A program made the translations under genes and the position numbers. From NCBI GenBank assembly GCA_032127875.1, contig JAQBHI010000115.1, positions 1 to 24,441 of the forward strand: a stretch of 24,441 nucleotides of DNA, given 5' to 3'. The notes under the pieces were generated by a model. It was not told where the DNA came from, made no database searches, and saw only the letters and a list, made by a program, of their open reading frames with translations. The stretch comes from CADEEV01 sp032127875. GTDB lineage: Bacteria > Acidobacteriota > Vicinamibacteria > Fen-336. Shown piece after piece: positions 13,981 through 20,481 of this stretch (positions are counted from its first letter, which is position 1; each line of letters starts with the position of its first letter).

Positions 13981-15068
13981 TGCAGCGGAGCACAGCCGGC
14001 AGCGCAGTGACCCGCCTCGACCGGCGGTTCGCGGCCATCCGGACACGCGAAGATCTGACCGCTGGCATCGCCGCAGAAGGAGCGGACGCCGGTCTGGTTC
14101 CGGCTCGAAGGCACTGCCGTGTAGGCAAACTGCGTCAGGCTCGAGCGCGAATAGGCTCCCCCCGCCAGCGCCTCGGGCGCGACCGGGTCGCCCGCGTGGA
14201 AGGTGAGCTTGTAGCCGTGACGCGTCGCGCTCGCGAAGCTGGCATCGAGGAAGGTCGGTGCGCCGGGCGCATAGCCGGGGATGCACTGCGTGGGCGCCTG
14301 CAGGCATTCGGGCCGATCATAGAAGCCGCCGTTGGCCGATTGGTAGGCGGCCTCCGCCGAGATGATCGTGCGCAGGTCGCCGACGCTGGCCGCTTCGTTC
14401 GCCGACACCCTGGCCCGCAGCAGGCTGGGGATCGCGATCGCCGCGAAGATGCCGATCACGGCCACGACGATCGGGATGGCGACGACCAGGCCGATCAGGA
14501 CGTACACCAGCGCATTCGACTGAAGCGCCGCGGCGACTTCGCCTTGCTCGGCCGGTGAGAGCGCTTCCACCTCCCGGCCTGAGAAGAGCAGCTTGATGCC
14601 CGGTTTGAACAGATAGAGCAGCACGACGACGGACAAAATCGTGCCGCAGGGGATCCCCAGCAACCCGATCACGCACAGCCCGATCTCGAGAACGCGGCCC
14701 CAGGAATGAAGTCCGAAGAGCCCGAAGCCGGCGGCGAATTTGAGCAAGGCCAGGAAGATATACACGACACCCAGACCCGCAATCACCAGCCGGGGCTGCT
14801 GCTCGCCCTGAGCAACGAGGAAGAACGAGACGCCGGCCATGCCCAGCAGCATCAGGCCGCTCAAGAACTCGAGGATGGCGATCGCAGTGATGCCGGCCGG
14901 GCGGCGGCGTTCGAGCGGCTCTGCGTAGCCGTAGGCCTCGGCGGGCGCGACGGCCACCCGCTGCGGGTCCGAGCCCGCGGCTCCCGAAGCGATCACGACC
15001 CGCTTGCGGCAGCGCGTACAGAAGACGCTGCCCGAAGGCACCTCCGCACCGCAATGCGGACAGATCAT
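13977..15068 (-). CDS. Zinc-ribbon, multi-pass membrane protein fused to a type IV pilin-like domain
   Basis: The 363-residue protein begins with a zinc ribbon (C3, C6, C17, C20 in CPHCGAEV and FCTRC). Three hydrophobic segments follow at about 58-86, 94-118 and 126-154, and a fourth at 188-215. The fourth runs into IGIFAAIAIPSLLRARVSAN and DLRTIISAEAAYQSANGG, the hydrophobic helix and head start of PilA-type pilins of Acidobacteriota and deltaproteobacteria. The head continues to a FAYTAVP/NQTGVRSFCGD block and ends in a cysteine-containing tail (CAAGCAPLQ). The prepilin G|F-T-L-I-E cleavage site is absent, so this is a membrane-anchored pilin-like module rather than a processed pilin. GAGGGG 4 nt before ATG 15068 is the ribosome site. 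Confidence 0.85.
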   Translation of the reverse strand: MICPHCGAEVPSGSVFCTRCRKRVVIASGAAGSDPQRVAVAPAEAYGYAEPLERRRPAGITAIAILEFLSGLMLLGMAGVSFFLVAQGEQQPRLVIAGLGVVYIFLALLKFAAGFGLFGLHSWGRVLEIGLCVIGLLGIPCGTILSVVVLLYLFKPGIKLLFSGREVEALSPAEQGEVAAALQSNALVYVLIGLVVAIPIVVAVIGIFAAIAIPSLLRARVSANEAASVGDLRTIISAEAAYQSANGGFYDRPECLQAPTQCIPGYAPGAPTFLDASFASATRHGYKLTFHAGDPVAPEALAGGAYSRSSLTQFAYTAVPSSRNQTGVRSFCGDASGQIFACPDGREPPVEAGHCAAGCAPLQ

Positions 15069-15095
15069 GGGCCCCTCGCTTTCCCGTGTGCAGCG

Positions 15096-15124
15096 AGGCT
15101 AGGGGCGCCGGCGCGAGCTGTCAA
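15096..15124 (-). promoter_or_regulatory. Sigma-70-type promoter of the pilin-like/fulvocin-like operon
   Basis: On the minus strand a consensus -35 TTGACA (15119-15124) is followed by exactly 17 bp and TAGCCT (15096-15101), which keeps the T-A-n-n-n-T frame of a -10 box. The predicted start is about 20 nt before ATG 15068, leaving room for the GAGGGG ribosome site. The promoter lies back-to-back with the -10 of the divergent glycosyltransferase gene. Confidence 0.55.
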
Positions 15125-15144
15125 GCAGGAATCGGGCGCTCCGC

Positions 15145-15150
15145 TAGAAT
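15145..15150 (+). promoter_or_regulatory. -10-like element of the glycosyltransferase gene
   Basis: TAGAAT (five of six matches to consensus) is followed by 7 nt and a TTG at 15158. If it is the -10, transcription starts at the TTG, and the ATG at 15149 is inside the promoter and cannot be used. The same geometry is seen at nadA, queG and the dienelactone hydrolase gene. Confidence 0.4.
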
Positions 15151-15157
15151 GGTGCCC

Positions 15158-17044
15158 TTGAACAAGACCCTCGTCTTCTGCACTCGAAGCCGCTGCGACG
15201 CCGCTCGCCGACGTGAGGTCGAGGGCGCTCGGTTGTTGATCTGGGACGAACTCGCACTCACCTCCGAGGAGCGGGACGCGATCGACGAAGCCGCGATGGC
15301 CTGGACGAAGGCCTGGGGCCGCCGGCCCCTGATCGACGGCCGGTCCTTTCGTGAGTTGGCCCAGTGGAAAGGCGTCTCGCTCTGGTGGTTCGCCGAGATC
15401 TACCTCTACTACACGGCGCAGTCGACACGTTTCGTCAGGCTGATCGAGACCTTTCACCGACTGCTCGAACGCGAGGCGCCGACGGAGGTCGAGGTCGAGG
15501 GATTGCCGATCCTCGAGGCGATCCTGCTGGGGCGGACCTGCCTGGCCCGCGGCATCCTGTTTCACGGTCCGCGCCAGATTCCTGCCTTGCCGGTGGCGTT
15601 GCGAACCCTGAAAACCTCCCTGGCGAGCCATGCCAACACCGTGAAGACGCTCGCCACGGTCGTGAAGGCGCTGCTCTCGGGCAGGCCGCCGGTTCGGGCA
15701 GCAGCTCATCCGCGTCTCTTGTTCCTCTCGCACGCGGCTTTCTGGCGCGACGGCAGGGAACACTATTTCGATCGCCTGCTTCCGGAGGTCGCGGCGGATC
15801 CTGCTCTCGAGGCCTGTGTCGTCGGAGTGGGGCCGCAGGCTCCCTTCCGCGAGCGCGGGTTCTGGGATGCCGCGCGTGAGTGGGTCCGGCTCCGGCCCGG
15901 CTCAGCGCCATACGTATCGCTCAGCCGATACACGCGCGGAGGGGTGTTTTGCGAGGTGCTCCGCGCGACGCGGGAGATTCGCGCGCTGTGGCGCCGCCTG
16001 GCGGGCAGCAGCGCCATGCGGGAAGCCTTCTCGCATCGCGAGGTGTCGTTCGCCGACGTCTCGGGTCCTGACCTGGCGGGCACGCTGCTTCTTCAGTTGC
16101 CCTGGGCAGTAAGGACCTACGAAGAGCTCTCGGCGGTGCTTGGCGCGATCCAGCCGGCTACGCTGTGCCTGTATGCCGAGTCGAGCGGTCTGGGGCGGGT
16201 CGCGCTAGCGGCCTGCCGCGCGGCCGGCGTGCGAAGCGTCGCGATCCAGCACGGGATTCTCTACCCGAAGTACTTCTCGTACCGGCACGATGCCGACGAG
16301 GCCGACTGCCCGCTGCCGGATCGCACGGCCCTGTTCGGCGAGGCGGCGAAGCAGTTCCTGCTCGAGCGAGGGCGCTACCCGCCCCAGAGCCTCGTGCTCA
16401 CGGGCAGTCCGAAGTTCGACGCCATCGTCAGCACCACACGCGAGTGGGATCGCGAATCCCTTCGCCGCCGGCTCGGGGCCACGAACGAGGAGCGGCTGAT
16501 CGTGGTCGCCAGCCGCTTTCGAGGCATCGCCCGATACCAGTCGATCGGCAGCGCGTTTGCCGCGCTGGTCCGGGCCGTGGAGTCGGCCGGCAGGATGCGG
16601 TGCGTCGTCAAGCCCCACCCGGCCGAGAGCGCGGTCGCCTATCTGGCCGTGCTGCGAGCGATGCCGTCGAGCCGCACACGGCTCGCGCCTGCGGACATGA
16701 GCCTGCTCGAAATGCTGCATGCGTCGGACGCGCTCGTGACGGTCGAATCGCTCTCGGCCGTGGAAGCGCTCGCTCTCGGCCGGAGCGTACTGCTGCTCAA
16801 CATGCCCACCAACCTGCGCGAGCTGGTGGACGAGGGGGTGGCGCTCGGCGTTTCCGAGGGCGAAGACCCAGGCTCGGCGTTACAGGCGCTGCTCTTCGAC
16901 GCGCCGACGCAGGCGCGCCTGGCCAACGCTCGGGCGCGCTATTTGTCCCGCGTGGCCTGTGGCATCGATGGCCGCGCCACCGAGCGGCTGCTGAAGCTGC
17001 TGCGCGACAGCGCGGCGGTCAGTGGAACGCATAGCCGAGGTTGA
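15158..17044 (+). CDS. GT-B-like glycosyl/glycerophosphotransferase for surface polysaccharide
   Basis: The roughly 628-residue cytoplasmic protein resembles CDP-glycerol glycerophosphotransferase and capsule-type GT-B enzymes in its C-terminal half. Supporting strings are SVAIQHGILYPKYFSYRHDA, the LVLTGSPKFDAI strand-turn, CVVKPHPAES (the K-P-H-P motif of this group) and the donor-site-like ALVTVESLSAVEALALGRSV. The N-terminal 200 residues are helix-rich and less recognisable. It probably transfers a sugar or polyol phosphate to an envelope glycan. TTG 15158 (MNKTLVFCTRS) is chosen because a -10-like TAGAAT ends 7 nt upstream; ATG 15149 is three codons earlier. The 3' end overlaps the convergent PagL-like gene by 26 bp. 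Confidence 0.8.
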   Translation: MNKTLVFCTRSRCDAARRREVEGARLLIWDELALTSEERDAIDEAAMAWTKAWGRRPLIDGRSFRELAQWKGVSLWWFAEIYLYYTAQSTRFVRLIETFHRLLEREAPTEVEVEGLPILEAILLGRTCLARGILFHGPRQIPALPVALRTLKTSLASHANTVKTLATVVKALLSGRPPVRAAAHPRLLFLSHAAFWRDGREHYFDRLLPEVAADPALEACVVGVGPQAPFRERGFWDAAREWVRLRPGSAPYVSLSRYTRGGVFCEVLRATREIRALWRRLAGSSAMREAFSHREVSFADVSGPDLAGTLLLQLPWAVRTYEELSAVLGAIQPATLCLYAESSGLGRVALAACRAAGVRSVAIQHGILYPKYFSYRHDADEADCPLPDRTALFGEAAKQFLLERGRYPPQSLVLTGSPKFDAIVSTTREWDRESLRRRLGATNEERLIVVASRFRGIARYQSIGSAFAALVRAVESAGRMRCVVKPHPAESAVAYLAVLRAMPSSRTRLAPADMSLLEMLHASDALVTVESLSAVEALALGRSVLLLNMPTNLRELVDEGVALGVSEGEDPGSALQALLFDAPTQARLANARARYLSRVACGIDGRATERLLKLLRDSAAVSGTHSRG

Positions 17045-18230
17045 AGCTCAGCGGGATCGAGACGCCGGCGTTCTGCGGGAACAGGTTTCCGTTGGAATAG
17101 TGGCCGATCTTGATCTCGGCGTTGACGTGGCGGCCCTTGCCTGCGTAGATCCCCACACCCATGAAGTCCTGGAACGTGAAGCGGCTGCCCGTATCGTTGC
17201 CGTCGATCGAAACGCGTGAGATCGAGGTCGGCCCGGCCAGCGAGTAGTCGAAGTAGAGGTCGAAGGGTCGGGTGCGGACGGGTGTGAAACGCAACACGGG
17301 GAACAGCGACGCCGTGTAGAAAGTCTTCTGATCGACGCGGCTCGTCCAGTACGCGACGCTCGCCCCCAGGTCCAACGAGAAGATCTTGCGGGTGTGAAAG
17401 AAATTGCGCTGATAGAACAACGCCGCGCCCCGCTTGACCTGCGCGTTACCACCCCAGAAGATCGGCACGGCGCCTCCCGACAAGAAGCCATTGACGCCGA
17501 AGCCGGGGGCATCCGAGGCGTAGCCTATTTGCACCAGGTTCCTCGGGAACACGAAATCGGCCCGTGAATTCCTCTCGACGCGCTCCTCCGAGAGCGGCCG
17601 CATGTTGTAGCGAAAGCCTCCGGACAACAGCAGCGTATGTGGCTGTTTCGCACTCGCACGGGGCGGGGAGTAGAGCGCGTTCGCGCCCAGCTCCCACGAA
17701 TCGCTCAGCCGATAGCGAAGGCCGCCCCCGAGCAGGGCGCTCCAGTAGTTCGCATCCTTGACGATGGCAGTGTCCTCGCCCTCGATCTTGAATCCACGAC
17801 GCGTGACGATGCCCAGGCCGGCCTCGCCATCGAGCGAAAGCACCCCCGCGAGCGGCAGCGAGGCGCGCAGCGTCAGGCCTGCCAGGTTCATCCAGACGGT
17901 GCGCTTGGCCGGAACGCCGTTGACGTCCTTGTAGCCGACCCACTCGACGGGCCGCATGTAACTCACCTGCGCCGCCAGGTGTTTGTTGAACCGGTGGCCC
18001 AGCAGGACGAGGCGCGCAGCCGTATGCGGAACGACGATCGACTCGACCCGGAAGCCCGGCTCCAACTGGCGTGCCGAGAACGGGTAGTCGATGTAGCCGA
18101 CGCCGACCTCGAAGTAGGAGTTCGCCAGGAAGGAAGGGTATTGGGTTCTTCGGTCCTCGGCAGCGCTTTGCTCACTGTGCATCGAGCACGCGAGGGCGAG
18201 AACCGCGATCGCTGTGAGCCTCGCTCTCAT
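17019..18230 (-). CDS. Outer-membrane protein: N-terminal beta-barrel region plus PagL-like C-terminal region
   Basis: The 403-residue protein has a signal peptide (MRARLTAIAVLALACSMHS, cut probably after QSAA). Residues about 35-215 form one barrel-like region (FEVGVGYIDYPF, LLGGGLRYRLSD). Residues about 225-403 form a second region whose last part matches lipid A 3-O-deacylase PagL: HVNAEIKIGHYSNGNLFPQN, then a C-terminal LSFNLGYAFH. H377 and S379 in HYSN correspond to the catalytic His and Ser. The glutamate expected about 12 residues later (as in the neighbouring protein, NPGEES) is replaced in NAGVSIP, so activity is doubtful. ATG 18230 overlaps the upstream gene's stop (ATGA), so translation is coupled. 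Confidence 0.75.
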   Translation of the reverse strand: MRARLTAIAVLALACSMHSEQSAAEDRRTQYPSFLANSYFEVGVGYIDYPFSARQLEPGFRVESIVVPHTAARLVLLGHRFNKHLAAQVSYMRPVEWVGYKDVNGVPAKRTVWMNLAGLTLRASLPLAGVLSLDGEAGLGIVTRRGFKIEGEDTAIVKDANYWSALLGGGLRYRLSDSWELGANALYSPPRASAKQPHTLLLSGGFRYNMRPLSEERVERNSRADFVFPRNLVQIGYASDAPGFGVNGFLSGGAVPIFWGGNAQVKRGAALFYQRNFFHTRKIFSLDLGASVAYWTSRVDQKTFYTASLFPVLRFTPVRTRPFDLYFDYSLAGPTSISRVSIDGNDTGSRFTFQDFMGVGIYAGKGRHVNAEIKIGHYSNGNLFPQNAGVSIPLSFNLGYAFH

Positions 18231-18742
18231 CGGCGCCCGAACGCCCGGCGCGCGGGCAGCGCCAGCGTGAGCACGAGGCTCTCCTCGCCGGGGTTCCGGT
18301 CCTGGAGGCTCGCATTCGACAGGTGATACAGCTCGACACCGAGTCGCAGCTCGTTCCCGAATCTCCAGCCGGCTTCGACGCCGGAACGGAACTGGAGATG
18401 GCCTTGCAGGTCCTTTCCGTTGCCCTTCGAGTAGTAGCTGGGGGCGAAGCTTCCCCTGAGGACCAGCCGCGTCCCCACGGGGAGATCGAGGCTGAACCCG
18501 CCGTAGGCGTCGAAGCCGGAGTCGCTGGTCGCCATCACGCCCGCCAGCGGGCCAAAGCGCCAGAAGCGTCCGCCGCCACGCCACTGCAATCCGAACTCCG
18601 TAGCCGGGTTGAACCGCCTGTTGGCGTCGAAGGCGCCGCCCGAAAGCATGAGCACGGCAGGCTCCGCGGCGGAGGCAGGCGGCGACGCCAGAACGCAGAC
18701 GAGGAGGGCGAGAGGCGCCCAGGACCAGGCTTTCGCCACCAT
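18227..18742 (-). CDS. Lipid A 3-O-deacylase, PagL family (acyloxyacyl hydrolase)
   Basis: The 171-residue protein is exported (MVAKAWSWAPLALLVCVLAS, cleavage near ASA) and has the size of PagL, an eight-stranded outer-membrane barrel that removes the 3-O acyl chain of lipid A. The catalytic set is complete: H140 and S142 with N143 in LYHLSNASL, then E153/E154 in DRNPGEESL. It implies a lipid A-bearing outer membrane. ATG 18742 is used; a GTG is one codon upstream. It is 51 bp after the GNAT-like gene and coupled to the larger PagL-like gene downstream. A -10-like TATGCT (18774-18779, minus strand) could give a separate transcript. Confidence 0.88.
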   Translation of the reverse strand: MVAKAWSWAPLALLVCVLASPPASAAEPAVLMLSGGAFDANRRFNPATEFGLQWRGGGRFWRFGPLAGVMATSDSGFDAYGGFSLDLPVGTRLVLRGSFAPSYYSKGNGKDLQGHLQFRSGVEAGWRFGNELRLGVELYHLSNASLQDRNPGEESLVLTLALPARRAFGRR

Positions 18743-18793
18743 CACGGCTGGGCGTCGATCATCGATGCGTCAAAGCATACCGCAGGTCGGGAA

Positions 18794-19816
18794 TCAGGCC
18801 TGCTCCAGAAACGGCAGCCGGAGCCCGTTGTCGCCCCAGTCCAGGTTCACCAGGAAGCGTTCCGCGTCCGGGGGAAACTCGAGGCCGCCCTTGAGCGTCC
18901 CGATGGCCAGCGGCCGAGCCCCCGCTCGCGTGAAACCGAACGCCTCGAAGACGCAGCGCATCGCCGGGTGCAGGCTGCACAGCAGCACGCTGCGCGGCGG
19001 CTTGTCGTTTTCACCGACGCTCAAGAGCGCCAGCAGCACGCCGTGCGCAAGAGTCTCGGCATCGCTGCCATCGCAGTGGGAAACGATCAGCCGTCGCGGT
19101 GAGTCCTGGATCACGACGTAGCCAGCGGTCGTGCCGCGGCGCAAGATCCGGAACAACCGATAGCGTACGAACCTCAGGCGCGTGGCGTAGCGCCAGCTCA
19201 GGTAATCGAGGGGCGGCGCAAAGCGAAAGGAGAACGGCGAGCGCTCCGGGACCAGATCGGCCGTGTAGTCGTGCTCTTCATGCACGCTTACTGCTTCGCG
19301 TACGCCTGCCGGGACGCGTTTGGCCAGGCGGCCCAGCCGCTGGCGCCGTACGCGCCGCAGCACGGTCTTGGCGGCCACCCGCCACGCCGGGTCCTCCGGG
19401 CTCGCCGCGTAGTCCGGGTTCAGCACGTACGTCGGCACGTCCGGCGCGTAGCTCCAGTTTCGCGAGCGCGTGATCTTGTGAGTCTGCGCGCTGCCGCCGA
19501 AGACGATGCCCGCGCCGGCCGTCTTCATCCACTGCAGGAACAGGTAGCCGCCCGCTCCCGGTTTCAGCGCGTTGAAGTTGTTGCCGAAGCCCAGCCGCAG
19601 CTCGCGGCCGTCCGCCTCGAAGCGCATCGCGTCGATGCCGAGCGTGCCCTCGATCTCGCCGCCCTCGCCCTCGAGCAGGTACAGCCGGCTCCAGGGCTGC
19701 GTCGTGTAGTAGTAGTCGACGAAGGGTCGGTGCGCCAGCGCCGAGTTCTTGCCAAAGCGCCCGGCTGCGGCCGCCAGGGCCTCCCAGTGCTCCGGCCGAT
19801 ACGCGACTAGACGCAC
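18794..19816 (-). CDS. GNAT-like acyltransferase
   Basis: The 340-residue protein opens MRLVAYRPEHWEALAAAAG and continues to PFVDYYYTTQPW, the pattern of the tandem GNAT/FemAB-like transferases found in surface polysaccharide clusters. Strand-rich blocks are YLLEGEGGEIEGTLGIDAM, GYLFLQWMKTAG, GYVVIQDSPRRLIVSH and the final MRCVFEAFGFTRAG. A helix-rich basic linker lies at about 145-180. No transmembrane segment is present. An acyl-CoA or acyl-ACP donor is likely; with FkbH and ACP upstream, it is a good candidate for moving the ACP-bound group to a glycan. GTG 19816 lies 7 bp after the VOC gene stop. The family assignment is moderate. Confidence 0.6.
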   Translation of the reverse strand: MRLVAYRPEHWEALAAAAGRFGKNSALAHRPFVDYYYTTQPWSRLYLLEGEGGEIEGTLGIDAMRFEADGRELRLGFGNNFNALKPGAGGYLFLQWMKTAGAGIVFGGSAQTHKITRSRNWSYAPDVPTYVLNPDYAASPEDPAWRVAAKTVLRRVRRQRLGRLAKRVPAGVREAVSVHEEHDYTADLVPERSPFSFRFAPPLDYLSWRYATRLRFVRYRLFRILRRGTTAGYVVIQDSPRRLIVSHCDGSDAETLAHGVLLALLSVGENDKPPRSVLLCSLHPAMRCVFEAFGFTRAGARPLAIGTLKGGLEFPPDAERFLVNLDWGDNGLRLPFLEQA

Positions 19817-19823
19817 GAGCGGC

Positions 19824-20243
19824 TCAGGGCTCGCCCTCGGGCCCGCGCTCTACGAGCTCTACGAGCACTCGGTCCTTGCCCATCAGCCAGGCGATGCGCC
19901 GGCCCTTGAATGACACGGCAGGCACCGGAGCGTGGACCAGGAACAAGCCTTCACCCCGAAGCGTGTGGCACGCGGCGTCGATGTCGTCGACGGCATAGCA
20001 GACGTGGTTCAGGCCGCCACCCTTCTCGAGAGCCCCGGAGAGGCGGCTTCTCGGCCCGTCGGGAGCCACCAGTTCCAGGTAGGTCGTGTCGCCGGGCAGA
20101 CGCAGGAACTGGACATGCGCCGTCTGCGTCGGCTCGTGGATCACGCCGCTCTTGACCTCGTAGCCGAAGCGGCGCACGTACAGCGCGCAAGCCTCGGCCA
20201 CGTCCCTCACCACGATGCCGACGTGATGCATCTGCAGTTTCAC
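19824..20243 (-). CDS. VOC-superfamily protein (methylmalonyl-CoA epimerase/glyoxalase-like)
   Basis: The 139-residue protein has two beta-alpha-beta-beta-beta units and the usual metal ligand set: H7 (MHHVGIVVRD), E57 (TYLELVAP), H80 (GLNHVCYAVDDI) and E129 (VLVELVE). The spacing is that of methylmalonyl-CoA epimerases and related VOC enzymes. Its place between an acyl carrier protein and a GNAT-like gene suggests it epimerises or isomerises the carrier-bound acyl unit rather than acting in propionate catabolism. ATG 20243 overlaps the ACP stop (ATGA), so translation is coupled. Confidence 0.83.
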   Translation of the reverse strand: MKLQMHHVGIVVRDVAEACALYVRRFGYEVKSGVIHEPTQTAHVQFLRLPGDTTYLELVAPDGPRSRLSGALEKGGGLNHVCYAVDDIDAACHTLRGEGLFLVHAPVPAVSFKGRRIAWLMGKDRVLVELVERGPEGEP

Positions 20244-20479
20244 GCGTGCCCCCGGGTCGCGAGGTGATCCAGGATCCTCGCGAAGGACGTCTGGCGTTCG
20301 AGGTCCTCGGGCTGAAACTCGACCCCGAACTCCTCCTCCACCAGGCTCAGCAGCGTGATGGTGGCGACGGAATCCCAGCCTTCGACCTGCCCCAGGCTCG
20401 CGCTCACCAGGGCCGTCTCGCTCAGGCCGGGAAACACCGCGGCAAAGCAGCGCAGCAGCCGCGCCCGTGTCTGGTCCAT
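20240..20479 (-). CDS. Acyl carrier protein
   Basis: The 79-residue acidic helical protein has the phosphopantetheine site at S37 in GWDSVATITLLS, the 'W-D-S' variant typical of dedicated carrier proteins in FkbH and polyketide-like clusters (fatty-acid ACPs have 'D-S-L'). The following helix LVEEEFGVEF is the recognition helix. It begins only 2 bp after the fkbH-like stop and overlaps the VOC start. It should carry the unit loaded by the FkbH-like protein. A phosphopantetheinyl transferase is not in the window and would be supplied from elsewhere. Confidence 0.93.
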   Translation of the reverse strand: MDQTRARLLRCFAAVFPGLSETALVSASLGQVEGWDSVATITLLSLVEEEFGVEFQPEDLERQTSFARILDHLATRGHA

Positions 20480-20481
20480 GC

